Source of the DNA: Cryptomeria japonica
Taxonomy: Eukaryota; Streptophyta; Pinopsida; Cupressales; Cupressaceae
Reading direction: 5' to 3'
Length of the DNA stretch: 64,000 nucleotides
Assembly: GCF_030272615.1 (NCBI RefSeq)
Contig: NC_081412.1
Span: forward strand, 141,280,747 to 141,344,746
Shown here: in pieces, positions 45,737 through 57,399 of the stretch
Layout: each line of letters begins with the position of its first letter
How positions within the stretch are numbered: the first letter of the stretch is position 1
Position numbers and translations under genes: made by a program
Notes under the pieces: generated by a model
Told to the model about the DNA's origin: nothing
What the model saw: only the letters and a program-made list of their open reading frames with translations
The model's database searches: none

Positions 45737-46237
45737 TGCAGCCATAACTAGTGAAACCCTTGAAGAGAATCAACCGACTTATGTAGCAAGAGTAACACCA
45801 CGAAAGAAGAAAGAAAACATAATAAGATTGCATAAAAAAGATCATATTAATGCCTTAGAACTTCCAACAATCATCCAATAATATTCATGTAATCATCAAA
45901 GAACATCCGAGAATTAACTTGGTACATGTAGGCTATCAGCCAGATACAATCCAATCTGGAACTCTAAGAATCAACCAGATCACAAAATGTGAATCTCAAT
46001 CCTTATTCTCAATTCTACTTCCTCTACCCCTACAAATGATTACATAATAACATATTTATACCCACCAGAACATATCTAGGTCGGAATCATAATATTACAT
46101 TCACCAATGCAAGAAAATGAAACGTGTAATGAGGTCAGCCCTAAGAATTAAATAAATCTTTCCGGAAAATAACAACCAAGCAATGCAGTTCAATAGGAGG
46201 TTAGCCACACACCAAAGAACATCAGATAAGACCCAAG
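45737..46237 (-). repeat. TG1 5' LTR, cut by G3
   Basis: The first 501 bases from its + strand left end align with 42793-43293. It stops at gacccaag, where the G3 LTR begins. Confidence 0.88.
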
Positions 46238-47477
46238 TGGTTAACCCAATAATAATAATAATAACTCTAGTTGAAGTCTCAACCTGAAGTTTGGACATTC
46301 ACTTGGTAAAGTCATTATTTCTATAGCTAGTCTTTATTTGAATGTCAACCCAGGAAAGTAATACTTGAAATGGGTCTATGCTATATATGCACTAGGTTCC
46401 TGCAATAACTACTCTGCATTACTGCAGCAAATAACATTATGTGGAAAAGATAAGCAAGAATTAAAACTATTGAAAGGCTACAAGAAAACTTTTCCATTAA
46501 CATAAATTCATTCAAGCAATATTGGCTAAGTTCAATGTTGATAAACAAAAATTACTTTATTTTGGTTTGGCTGCAGGAACAATCATTGGATCTGTTTCCA
46601 ATGGTTGTAGGAATAGTCAATGAAAGAACGTCTACTACAGCTAAAGAAGAAAACTAATCTTAACAAAGGCATAGGAACACTCACCAAGTGGTCCCCCTTG
46701 GATGAGTGATTTCAGGCTTCCCAAAAATAACTGTAAGTGCTCAGAATAACATATTTTTATTCATTGTTCTTTGGAAATCATTACATGATTCAACATCAAA
46801 AGAAACTCAAAACACTTGTAACTTTATTTCCAAAAATTCTTTGCTCCTCTTTTTCTCTTGTCTATCTAACCTCAGAAAAGAGATAAAGACCTTTATTTAA
46901 AATAAAACAACTACTTCCTATTACATAGATCATGCCAATTAGAAGAGGCGGATAATCAATCAAGAAAGGAAACAGACAAAGTTAAGTTGCTCATAATGTG
47001 GATCTAAACCTAACCACAATCATAACACATCATAGTGGTGTTTTCAACACTAATGTCTACTTTGAGTTAGACATTAGTAAACTTTGCACAATTACTTTTC
47101 CTCTTCCGTTCCTTATGCTCATCAGCATTTCTACTGATTTGATCTTTCAATCCCTCCTTGAACGTCTCCTACTACAACTAGCACGACAAGAGAGCCTTCC
47201 TAATAGCATCAATTTATTCCTGCAATCTCAAAAAGAAAGAAAATACAAGAACATACACATCCATTTTAATTAATCAAAACATCTATTAATTTCACACATG
47301 ATATTGCCTAAACAATCCACATGGCAATAGGAATAAATAACATGGTTGCAAGAATAAACTGGCAATCTGAAATACATATAGTAAACTTCTAATACATCAT
47401 TACTATTATGTAAATCAAAATATGACAAAAGCTTAAGAGTTCTAGGGATAAAAATATGCTAATGTCTCAACTCATCA
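46238..47477 (-). repeat. G3 3' LTR
   Basis: On the minus strand it starts TGATGAGTTGAGACATT and ends GGGTTAACCA, giving TG...CA ends and 1,240 bases. The left edge is supported by the TG1 alignment breaking there. The right edge is supported by the purine tract. The partner LTR is outside the window, so the ends are inferred. Confidence 0.7.
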
Positions 47478-47490
47478 TGCCCCCCAACTT
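47478..47490 (-). promoter_or_regulatory. Polypurine tract of G3
   Basis: AAGTTGGGGGGCA on the minus strand lies directly before the LTR start TGATGAG. Confidence 0.7.
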
Positions 47491-49794
47491 TAAGGTCTTG
47501 TTGATCCTCCAACAAGAGGAAAATTCCTGATTTTGGCACTAACTCTTAAGTCACCAACGGTTCCTTGACCTATTCCTTCTGAAGGCAGATTCCAATAAAA
47601 CCCCTTCATCTTTTCTAATCTAGACCATCCGGCCTCCTCTATAGCTATGTCATAAGGGTGATCTGTAACCTTACATCCCAACAATAGCCACATAAGTATA
47701 GGGAGCTGAAAGATCAAAGGTAACCAATTATTGGTTTTCATCCTGTCGAGTTGGATATATTTAGGGGCTCTTTGCATAGCTGCATGAAAATTTGGAAGTG
47801 AATGAGGTTCTCCTTATTTCAATTCTTCTGGCAAGTTATTCCAGCACTGAGTTAGGCCTTCAATTGTAGTTGCACTTTCATTTTGAACTAAATGCTCATA
47901 TGCTTGGAATATTTCTTCCCTCATTGGCAACACTTGATTCCTCACATCTTGCCTTACCAATAGCTTTCGCCATTCATAATAGAGAACTCTTGGTTATTTT
48001 GCTTCTTTCCTCAATGGTAATGGACAATCAAATTCAACATCCCTATGTGTTTTGGCCTATGCTCCCATGCTGATCTCATTTTGAATCCATGACATTAAGG
48101 CTTTTATGTAAATATCCCTAATGTATAATAAGGGATTCCACTCACTATCAGATGTTACAACATAGTTATGCAAGTAAAGCTCACACAATACATTTTTTAC
48201 AGTTGCTGGGGAAGTTTGATATGCATCATAAAATTCCTCAGGGGTTTCTAAAGAAGAGCTAAGGTCCCTAATAATATAGTTTAATTTAAAATTTGAATGC
48301 TGCTCTTTCAAATGCAAAGCATAAACTCTTGGTGGTGCCCTACATTACATTAACTCCGGGACCATATTAGTGATTGTATTAACTTTAGCTTCTAATTCCT
48401 CAATTTTATTATCCCTTTTTTCAATTTCCTTCTGTTGTTTTTCAATAATCCCCTGTAATCTAGCCCTTTCTATCTCCCACTGCCTATAAAATGTTAATGC
48501 AAAAGATAAACTGTTGAGAGATGATGGAGGTCTAATAGTTGTTACCTTTGGACGTGGAATTTATTCAACATGTTCCTCAAGTTGTCCTGCCACATATGCC
48601 AATCTTGAAAGTCTTTCTACATCATCCTCCTTCTGAATTTCAACCTCTGTTGGGCTCTCTTCTTCTGATGCTTCTACTGAAATAATCTATGTTGCATCAC
48701 TTACTAGACAAACTTTTTGGGTAGTACTCCTAGTTCTTCTTGCATAAACCTTTGGAGTGGCTGCAGGAATGGTTTCTACCTACAACTTTGCTATAGGAGT
48801 TTTTCTCTTTGGTCTACATCTCTTGGCTACAAGAGAAACTTGAATTTCTTGCGGTTGAACCATAGGTTCGTCTTCTACATTAATTCCTTCTAATTCCTTC
48901 CCTTTTCTTTTAGAAGATGTTGATTCCCTTTGAAAAGAAGTGGAGGGATGCTCCACATTTGTCTCAACCATCTCTTCCTCCATAATAGTCACAACTCCTT
49001 CAGCGATGAGCAATTCATTCTCTGCAAAAATTATGGGAGAAGAGGGTTCTCCCATTTCCTCATTTTCAATTGCTATCTCATCTACAACAAGAGCATCTTC
49101 AACCCTAAACTATGATATGTCTTCAAATACCCCCCATTCCATCTGTGAAACATCCCTAAGAGAACATTCTACCAGTAATTTTATCAAACCATGATGGCTG
49201 ATAGAATGATTTCCATTCTTCCATGTTTCTTTGGCACTTGTAGAAATGAGGTGATATAAAAAATTAGGAACATTCACTCTCCGGCCATGTCATAAATGAC
49301 TAAGGAATTTGAAATGGGGTGAATGTAAATTTGAATACCTCCCTTCGCAAGTAATGTACTTCATTACATATAAAGCCATACCTCCCTTTGCAAGTAATAT
49401 ACTTCATTACATATAAAGCCACCTAGGGCCACTCTATTGGAAGGGAAACCCTCCTGGTTCCTTGCTTGTCCATTGTTAGAGGTCCATCTATGGGGAGTGT
49501 AAATTCTGCTTTGGTGCTTCTGGCATCTTTTGATTCTAGAAACAATTCTCCTTCCTATGGCAACCTTGTAACTTCAGCTATCCACTGCTCTGTAGCAATG
49601 ACCCTTAATCCTCTAATAGTAGCCTCTCCTTTGTTGAATGAATGCATAAACTCTGAGGCAATTTCTTCATTATAATCCCTTATTTTTAGAAAGAAAACAA
49701 TCCAACCATGTTGCCTAAAATAATGCTCACAAAGAGCATCCTATAGCAATGCATCATGGACTGTTGGTTCATGGCGGATTGGATCTCCACCCAT
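47490..49794 (-). pseudogene. G3 post-integrase ORF (third ORF, broken)
   Basis: Between integrase and the LTR the minus strand encodes a long protein in pieces. It starts at ATG 49792-49794 with MGGDPIRHEPTVHDALL. IVFFLKIRDYNEEIASEF, GLRVIATEQWIAEVTRLP and VALYVMKYITCKGRY follow to about 49360. Then there is an acidic/basic stretch (48780-49055, with SSKRKGKELEG), a helix-rich part (48057-48317, with YDAYQTSPATVKNVL), and a C-terminal part (47490-47777, with WLPLIFQLPILMWLLLG and YWNLPSEG). Frameshifts, stops and a 43-bp tandem duplication at 49336-49421 break it. I do not recognise a named family; the EATIRGLRVIATEQWIAEVT style resembles extra ORFs in other plant gypsy elements. The function is unknown. 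Confidence 0.6.
49336..49421. repeat. 43-bp tandem duplication in the G3 third ORF
   Basis: tacctcccttcgcaagtaa and what follows to 49378 is repeated at 49379-49421 with two changes. The unit length (43) is not a multiple of three, so the duplication shifts the reading frame. Confidence 0.9.
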
Positions 49795-49799
49795 TTATT

Positions 49800-50400
49800 A
49801 ATCTATTAATGTAGCAAACTCTGCAGCTGAGAAATGAAGAACCAAAATATTCTACAAACTGAAAATTGAAACTACCTTACCTATTTGCAAATTTGGTGGC
49901 AGAGTTCATTACTTTCTTATGCCAAAGAATATCTTATTAAAGAAATGATGGCAAGCATTCAAATAAAGGTATCGAAAAGGATGAGTAATTACTAATTTTG
50001 GAAACCGAACCATAAAACACCCCCCCAACTTACTTTGGCATGTGTCCACACTGGCTGAAAGGATTTAGGGAAGTGTACGCAGATTTAACAAAGGCAATAA
50101 TCATAATGAAATTATAAATGCATAATTAAAATAAAATAAAACATGTACATACCTGCAGTCGCGCGAAAAGAATGGCGAAATAAAATGAAATGGGATGACG
50201 TGGATGGAAAATTTTATTTATGGAGAATAATATTTCCATAAGACATGGAAATATTTTTGTGAAATGACGCGAGGAGAATTATGAAGTAGCCAGCATGTTC
50301 ACTGCAGTGGTTGCAGGAACCTTACCTCCAATACTTTGCTCAATTGTAGAAGGAACTTGATCAGTGGTTGCAGGAACTTGATTAGTTACTACAGGAACTC
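49800..50400. other. Spacer between G3 integrase and third ORF
   Basis: No domain is seen. It contains a C-run (50022-50029) and repeated ttgcaggaac words (50320-50400). Confidence 0.5.
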
Positions 50401-51498
50401 CTCTTTGTTGGCTGACCTATGATAAAGACGTAATCTATGACCATTTACCAAAAGCTTGAACCAAACCGAGTCAATTATGGTCAAATGAACAACTCCATTG
50501 TTGAAAACTTCCTCTATCTCATATGGACCTAATCATCTAGTTTACACCTTTCCCATAGTATCTTTATATCTAGAGTCATACAATATTACCCAATCACCTG
50601 CTTTGAAGTTTTTCCCTTTGATGTATTTATCATGCCATTTTGCTCTCTGATTTTGTATCAGTTTTGTCTGTTGGACAACCATTTTTCTCCATTCATCCAA
50701 AGCATTCAATTGTTGAATACATTCCATTTGTGCTTCAAAAAGTGTCATATTCCTCAGAGTTTTATGCTCAAACTCAATAGGCATCATTGTTTCTTTTCCA
50801 TACACCATCTCAAAAGGTGTAAAACTAATTGGTGTCTTCCAAGTTGTTCTGTATGCCCAAATTGCTTCTGAAAGTCTATGAGACTAGTTTTTTTAATGAA
50901 AAGCTACTATCTTAGTAAGAATAGCCTCAAGCTCCCTATTTGTAACCTCTACTTGTCCATTAGCTTGTGGATGATATGGGGTAGAATTTTTGTGCCTTAT
51001 ATTGTATTCATTGACCAAGGCTGCAATCAATGTTGAAGTAAATTGTGGGCCTTGGTCTGATACAATTTCCCTTGGTACTCCATATCTTGTAAATATCTCC
51101 TCATAAAGGAACTCAGCCAACTTATTATCTCTTGCATGTTTCATGGCGCAAGCCTCCACCCATTTGGTTACATAATCTGTACATACTAAAATGTAGGATT
51201 TTCCATTAGAAGGGGGATCAATTGGGCCAACAAAATCTAATCCCCATTTATCAAACAATGCAACCAATATTTGTGGATACAATGGCATCTCGTCAGATTT
51301 AGTAGGTCTCCCCATGTGCTGGCATCTGTCACATTTTATTGTATATTGTGCTGCATCCTTATATAATGTGGGCCAATAGTATTCTGTATTCAATATTTTG
51401 AGTGTTGTTCTTTTAGTAGCAAAATGTCCTCCACATGGCTCATCATGACATGCATGCAGGATATCATATGTTTCATCCTCTCTTACACGTCTTCTCAT
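50401..51498 (-). pseudogene. G3 integrase
   Basis: Ty3/gypsy integrase. The open piece 50893-51498 has the zinc site (ACHDEPCGGHF then CDRCQ) and the core: Asp in WGLDFVGPI (residue 88 of this piece), Asp in VSDQGPQFTS (148) and Glu in GQVEVTNREL (184), with 35 residues between the last two. Two stops near 50886-50893 follow. The frame then continues as EAIWAYRTTWKTP and FEMVYGKETMMP, with the C-terminal domain (FKAGDWVILYDSR, then RLGPYEIEEVF with the GPY/F motif, about 50490-50600). No chromodomain was recognised. Confidence 0.92.
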
Positions 51499-51703
51499 GA
51501 CTTAATCTGGTCCAGTGTAAAATAAACAATCAACAATCCATGAGAAGTCAAAGCTTTTCTTCACTAACAACCTTATATTCTTAGGAGAGAAATGAAGTGG
51601 CATTTTAGCAACAGCTAAATAGTTGGCAATATCAACACACTAGAGAGTGTGGGCTTGTATAAGGAATAGATGTTCATTCGGAAAAGCGTCATCTATAGCC
51701 AAC

Positions 51704-52060
51704 CTATAACTGAAGTCTTGAAAGATAATCTGCAACCACATTGGACTTTCCTTGTTTATCAATAATTGTGATATCAAATTCCTGCATCAACAATAACCAG
51801 TGAGCTAATCTATTGGTAATTGAAGGCTTATTCATGAGATATCTAATTGTAGTATGATCAGTATGCACAAATATGGGATACCTTGTTATATAGTTCCTAA
51901 ATTTGTTGAGTACATATATAACTGCTAACATTTCCTTTTTAGTGACAGTGTAATTTAACTCAGGCCCCTGCAAGTTCTTGTTAATATAATATATTGCACT
52001 TTCCAAGTTATCAATCTTTTGTCTTAAGACTGCTCCTATTGCATAATCAGATGCATCTGT
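51704..52060 (-). pseudogene. G3 RNase H, C-terminal part, cut by copia-2
   Basis: The minus strand reads TTDASDYAIGAVLRQK up to the cut at 52060. ESAIYYINKNLQGPELNYTVTKKE with the Glu, FVHTDHTTIRYLMNK with the next Asp, and FDITIIDKQGKSNVVADYLSRL follow. This is the retroviral-type RNase H of gypsy pol. RT should lie on the other side of the nested elements, beyond the window. Confidence 0.9.
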
Positions 52061-53059
52061 TGTTGGTATTTTGGTATGGTTTTTTCATTTATGTCAACAC
52101 CTATCAACACTTATCAACTCTGGCACCTTGGAGAAATTGTTATGTTCACCAGCAAGCAAGTGACTTATGCATAGTCATAGGTATCTGGTACATTGGCAGG
52201 ATATATTGTTCACCGACACTTGGAATGGCATGGAAAACATCTGGTTATGTCGAAGACATCATTTGGACACTTTGTCTTGAAGATATGTTCATTGGTATAT
52301 TCGTATTTGCATATTTGTTGTTATCAACAAATAGGTCCAGAATAAGCACCGACAAGCTTATCTATTCTAGATCAGCACGACATGCTTTGGAGATGATTTA
52401 TTATTGTTGTAAATGCATTAAGCTGACTTGTTGCATTGGTTATTGAATTGCTTGTAAATTGATTTTATTGTAATATGTTTTAGAGCTGACCTACTAAAAT
52501 TGGTCTTAGGTTATGGTATATATGTAAGATCTTATTTGTAAGATCGATATGTGATAAGGAAAAGGAATTGTAAGAAGGTATATGAGATAATAAGCATAGC
52601 TATACATGTAGACATCATTTGAAGGTGAAGCAAGGTTTTTATGAAGATAATTAGAACTACACCAGTACTGAATCCAGCATAGAAAGATGCTAATTTGAGT
52701 AGTACATTCTTGTTGGATTTAACCATCCAATTGTAGTCAATGTGACTCCTATTTGTGTTTGAGCAGTAAGCTCTAGGTGCTTGGCCTTTTTGCATGTTCA
52801 GACCCCATTTGTATACACATACTATCTGCAGTAGTATCATCTGATTGTGGGTAAGGTTTCCCACCATGGTTTTTCCCCTTACAGGGTTTCCACATACAAA
52901 TATTGGTGTTATGTGTTGTGGATGTTATTGTCTTTCTACCGATATAAAATTTTGGTTTACCGGTATTAAGCATTAAAGTTGGTTAAGTTATTTTTGGTTT
53001 GAATTTATTTGACAACTGATTCACCCCCCCCCCCTCTTAGTTGTCTCTAGGACCTAACA
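52061..53059 (+). repeat. Copia-2 5' LTR
   Basis: The LTR is 999 bases, TGTTGGTATT...cctaaca. It has a TATA box at 52517-52524 (tatatatg), the ccaccatggtttttcccc block near 52862, and a long C-run after gattcac (53020-53034). Confidence 0.93.
52517..52524 (+). promoter_or_regulatory. TATA box in copia-2 5' LTR
   Basis: tatatatg is followed by taagatcttatt, as in copia-1 (22933) and in the copia-2 3' LTR (57868). Confidence 0.6.
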
Positions 53060-53061
53060 AT

Positions 53062-53073
53062 TGGTATCAGAGC
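53062..53073 (+). promoter_or_regulatory. Primer binding site, initiator Met tRNA (copia-2)
   Basis: TGGTATCAGAGC lies two bases after the LTR end. Confidence 0.95.
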
Positions 53074-53116
53074 TTAGTCCTCTTTTTGTAGAAGTTTAAC
53101 AACTTGAGGAGATCCA

Positions 53117-54199
53117 ATGTCTTCTAACTATTTCAGGAAGGACAGTCCTAAACTTGATGGAACCAACTATGGAACATGGAAGATCGGGATGGAGACACAT
53201 CTGAATTGCATTGGAAAGGACATCTGGGATGTTACAAAGAATGGCTATACTGCTCCTACTCAGAATCAGCCTAATCCACCAAACTTGGCTAAAGATGAAG
53301 ATAATGATTGCAAAGCAAGAGAAACACTTTTGAGCACACTATCAGATCAACAAATCATGGGACTTTCAGATAAGTCTACTGCTAAAGCTATTTGGGATCA
53401 TTTGGAAACACTGAATGAAGGAGATTCCACAGTCAAAATTGCAAATCTTGAAAGCTTCTAGGTCAGGTATGAAAATCTGAAAATGGAAGAAGATGAAAGG
53501 ATTTCTGCTTTTATGGAAAGAGTTAATGAAATTGTTTTGGGTATTAAATGTTGTGGAGGAACCTTAAGTGAAGATGAAATTGTTTCAAAAGTTTTAAGAG
53601 GATTTCCACTAGCATACAAAATGAAATTTACTACTATAAATGAGTTAAGAACAATACCTAATACATTAGTAACTAGGGATACATTGATTGGAAAACTTTC
53701 AGCTTTTGAAATTGAGGAATTTGGTCTTGTTGCTACTATAAAGATAGATTTAGCTTTTAAGGCATCAACATCATCTGTGCCATCATTTGAAAAATCTGAT
53801 TGGAAAGCCTTTTATGCAAGAGAACTTGAGGAAAGGAAGAGAGAAAATGAAGAACTTGAAGAACTTGAAGCACTATTTGCAAGGAAAATGCTTAAAGGTC
53901 CAATTGGAAGTAAGTATGAAGGTAAAGCACCCTTTAAATGTTTTAACTGTAATAAGATTGGTCATATGGCTTTGAGATGCCCTGATAGACATGCTAGACT
54001 AATAGAAGAAACTAGAAGAACATACAAGCCTAACCCTAAATATCAGAGATACATATTTAAGAAGAATAAAGATAAATCTTGTTATCTTGTTTATGAAGGA
54101 GTCACTGATGATTCTGATGAGGATCCGATAGACAATGGATGGGTTTTTGTTGTTATAATAGAAGATCAATCAACACCTACTGTTCAATCGGTAGATTAG
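53117..54199 (+). pseudogene. Copia-2 gag
   Basis: Gag starts at ATG 53117 (MSSNYFRKDSPKLDGTNYG) and has the gag domain LDGTNYGTWKIGMETHL. One in-frame TAG at 53459-53461 follows ANLESF; the frame then continues as VRYENLKMEEDER. The zinc knuckle CFNCNKIGHMALRC (about 53939-53980) is intact, with the C-x2-C-x4-H-x4-C spacing. The piece ends at a TAG (54197-54199) just before the pre-integrase region. Gag is otherwise the best preserved part of the element. Confidence 0.93.
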
Positions 54200-55480
54200 G
54201 CCCTGGTAGCTAAAATTGAAGTTAAGGATGAATGGATCATTGATTTAGGATGTTCACATCACATGACTGGTGATAAAGGTAAATTCTTGAACTTTCAAGA
54301 ATATAATGGAGGCCTAGTAAGATTTGGAGATGACAAAGCTTGTTTGATCAAAGGAAAAGGTACAATATCTCTTGATAGTAAGCATAATACTGACAATGTT
54401 TACTATGTAGAAGGTTTAAAGCATAATCTTTGAAGTGTTGGACAATTAGTTGAGAAAAGATTTCAGTTACAATTCAAGAATGGTAAATGCAAAATTATGA
54501 ACAGAACTGGTTTGGAAATTGCAATCGGTAATCAAACTAGAGGTAACATCTTTCATTTGAATAACAATGAAAAGACATGCTTGATTGCACACATTGATGA
54601 AAGTTGGCTATGGCATAAGAGACTTTGTCATGTAAATTTTGATTGCATGGTAAAAATCAGTACTACTAAGGTAGTTAAAGATTTACCTAAGGTTGTTAAG
54701 CCTCACAATCTAGTATGTAAGGAATGTCAATTTGGAAAACAAGTTAGAGAATAGAGAATATTTTAAAAGTATTGTAGAAAAATCCAATAATGCTCTTGAC
54801 TTAATTCATACTAATTTATGCTGTCCAGGTATAACTAAAAGTTTACAAGGTGATAGATATTTCATGCTAATCATTGATGACTATTCTAGAATGTGTTGGG
54901 TTACTTTTCTTAGAGAAAAATTAGAAGCACTTGGGAAGTTCAAACTATTCAAAGTAATGGTAGAGAATGAAACCAGTAAGAAAATCAAATGTCTGAGATC
55001 AAATCAAGGAGGTGAATTTACATCTAAGTAATTTAATGCATTCTGTGAAGTGAATGGAATCCGAAGATAATTATCAGCACCCTGGACACCATAGTAGAAT
55101 GGAGTTGTTGAAAGGAAAAATAGAACAATCTTGGATGTAGCCAGAAGTATGTTATCAGAAGCAAATCTACCACATGTATATTGGAGAGAGGCAGTGAGTA
55201 CAACGGTCTATACATTCAACAAAGTTCACATCAAAGGTGAAACCAGTAAGACCCCTCATGAACTATGGTTTGGCATTACTCCTACTTTTAAATATTTCAA
55301 AATATTTCGAAGTAAATGCTATATTAGAAGAGATGAATATATTGCTAAATTTGATCCTAGAAGTGATGAATGAATATTTCTTGGTAATTCATCTAAAAGC
55401 AAGGCATATAGATGTTTTAACAAAAGTTTCCAGAAAATTGTTGAGAGTACAAATGTGAAGATTGATGAACAGTTTAGAGG
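54200..55480 (+). pseudogene. Copia-2 pre-integrase and integrase
   Basis: DEWIIDLGCSHHMTGD (about 54228-54275) is the pol N-terminal signature. LWHKRLCHVNFD (about 54608) is the pre-integrase zinc domain. The integrase core has an Asp in the LDLIHTNL block, IDDYSRM, KCLRSNQGGEFTS (Asp changed to Asn in the SNQGG block) and Glu in GVVERKNRT. Breaks include a TGA near 54433, a frameshift near 54745, and stops near 55030, 55068 and 55095. The C-terminal KCYIRRDEYIAKFDPRSDE is intact across the place where G1 cut copia-1. Confidence 0.92.
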
Positions 55481-57164
55481 AACTTCAAGGTATATAGACT
55501 CTAAACTAGTAACTAAAATACTGACAAATGAACCTACATTGAACCAACCGTTATAGAATGAAGATCTAGTTACACCAGTATCATCTGAAAATTCCACTGT
55601 AACTAAGGAACAACAACAAAGACACCCCGGTATGTAAGACTGAATCACTCTAAAGATCAAATAATTGGAAACAAGTATAAAGGAGTTATGACAAGAGGAA
55701 GACTAGCAAATGAAGAGGTATGTCTTATTTCTCAAATTGAACCATCATCAATTAATGAGGCATGTGAAGATAAACATTGGATTAAAGCTATGGAAGAAGA
55801 ATTAGAGAAAATTGAGAAGAATAACACATGGACATTAGTTCCCCGTAAAGACTAGTGTGTAAGGGATATTCTTAGAAAGAAGGAATTGATTACAATGAAA
55901 CCTTTGCACCGGTAGCTAGAATTGAGGTAGTCGGATTATTCTTGGCTTTTGCAGCACACAAGAACTACAAAGTATATCAAATGGATATTAAATGTGCATT
56001 TCTGAATGGAGATCTTGAAGAAGAAGTTTACATTGAGCAACCTGATGGATTTTCTTTGATAGATAACAAAGATATGGTTTGAAGGTTAAGGAAAGCTTTG
56101 TATGGGTTGAAGCAAGCTCCAAGAGCTTGGTATGCAAAATTGGATAAGTATCTTTTGAAGATTGGATTTTCTAAAGGTAATGCTGACAACAACTTATACT
56201 ATAAAGTGACTAATGATGGCATCTTGGTTATAGAAGTTTTTGTTGATGATATAATCTTTGGGGGAGAAGATGGATTATGTAAAGACTTTTCTATTGAAAT
56301 GTAGCAAGAATTTGAAATGTCTATGATTGGAGAAATAAAATTCTTTTTAGGATTGCAGATTTCATAGACTGATAAAGGTATATTCTTGAGTCAATCCAAA
56401 TACTTGAAGGAGTTACTAAAGAAATTTGGGATGGAAAACTCTAAATTGATAAGCACACCTATGACTACAAATGACAAATTATCACTAAGGGATGAATCTA
56501 CACCTGTTAATCCGACTAGGTAAAAATCTATGATAGGAGGCCTACTGTATTTGACACAAACAAGACCTGATATTATGAATGTAGTATGTATTGTTTCAAG
56601 ATTTCAGAGTAATCCTAGAGAAAATCATGAATCAACAATAAAAAGGATTTTCTGGTACTTACAAGGCACTACAAATCTTGGTTTATGGTATCTCAAAGAT
56701 GAAAACTTTGAATTATGTGCATACACAGATGCAAAAGAACCACTGGTGGAGCATTTTTTCTTGGAAGTAGATTAATTTATTGGTTAAGTAAGAAACAAAG
56801 TTGCACATATCTATCAACAACAGAATCAGAATATGTTGCAGCAACAACTAACTATACATAGGTATTATGGCTTAAGCAAATGTTGAAGGACATAGAGGTA
56901 AAATGCAAGGAACCTATGACTATCTATTGTGATAACACTGCAGCAATTGATATATCTAAGAATCTAGTATTACACTCTAAAACCAAACATGTTTCTATCA
57001 AATTGAATTTTCTAAAAGAAAATGTTGAAGCAAAAGAAGTAAAACTGGTTTATGTGAATCCTAAAGAGAAGATTTCAGATATTTTCACAAAGCCTTTGCC
57101 TAAGGAAACTTTTGAATATCTCAAAAATCAGCTTGGGGTCATACCCCCACCGATAGAGACTTAG
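55481..57164 (+). pseudogene. Copia-2 reverse transcriptase and RNase H, with deletions
   Basis: RT begins near 55760 (AMEEELEKIEKNNTWTLVP). At 55845-55855 the stretch encoding GTKWVFRNK is missing: the sequence jumps from LVPR to CKGYS in a shifted frame. Then YGLKQAPRAWYAKLD (56101 on) and the active site FVDDIIFGG (about 56235-56265) appear. RNase H has LCAYTDA at about 56718, then loses the DWxGDxDDRK block and changes frame. STTESEYVAAT and IYCDNTAAIDISKN (56914-56960) follow. It ends with DIFTKPLPKETFEYLKN at 57164. Confidence 0.9.
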
Positions 57165-57384
57165 ACAGTTGATGTCAAAGGGGGAGAGATTGATATGGAA
57201 AAACACAAGGAAAACACATGTTGCTCTCAGGGGGAGAGATTGATATTTAGAGAGAGAATGATTACTCTCTGTATCTGAATTTTGATTTCTGGTTTTGATG
57301 TCTTTTGGGAGATTGTTGGTTTTTGGTATTTGGCATTTCTGCTTTGGCACTTTGATGGTTTTTCCATCTTGTGTTGCCATCAAT

Positions 57385-57399
57385 ACCAAAGGGGAAAAT
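57385..57399 (+). promoter_or_regulatory. Polypurine tract of copia-2
   Basis: ACCAAAGGGGAAAAT lies directly before the 3' LTR start TGTTGG. Additional gggggagag words occur near 57181 and 57230. Confidence 0.83.

Larger units (their letters stand above)
42793..46237 (-). mobile_element. TG1: LTR element with gag and protease only, interrupted by G3
   Basis: Two LTR copies (from 42793, and 45737-46237) flank a 2-3 kb interior that encodes gag and protease on the minus strand. No RT, RNase H or integrase is visible. The primer site has an initiator-Met-like form. The right LTR is cut after exactly 501 bases at 46237, matching the first 501 bases of the left copy (42793-43293), because G3 inserted there. 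The missing part of that LTR should lie right of the window. The type is like the gag-carrying non-autonomous elements called TR-GAG; an internally deleted gypsy element is the alternative. Confidence 0.8.
46238..52060 (-). mobile_element. G3: Ty3/gypsy element (3' half in window)
   Basis: G3 inserted into the TG1 LTR and runs right to left. In view are its 3' LTR (46238-47477), purine tract, a long post-integrase region, integrase and part of RNase H. It is cut at 52060 by copia-2, and the rest (RT, protease, gag, 5' LTR) should continue right of the window. Integrase has a GPY/F motif. The lineage is not fixed. Confidence 0.85.

Noticed and set aside
47490-49794. G3 third ORF as a retroviral-type envelope
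   Set aside because: Although it is in the envelope position, I see no signal peptide, no clear transmembrane anchor at the C-terminus and no envelope motif.
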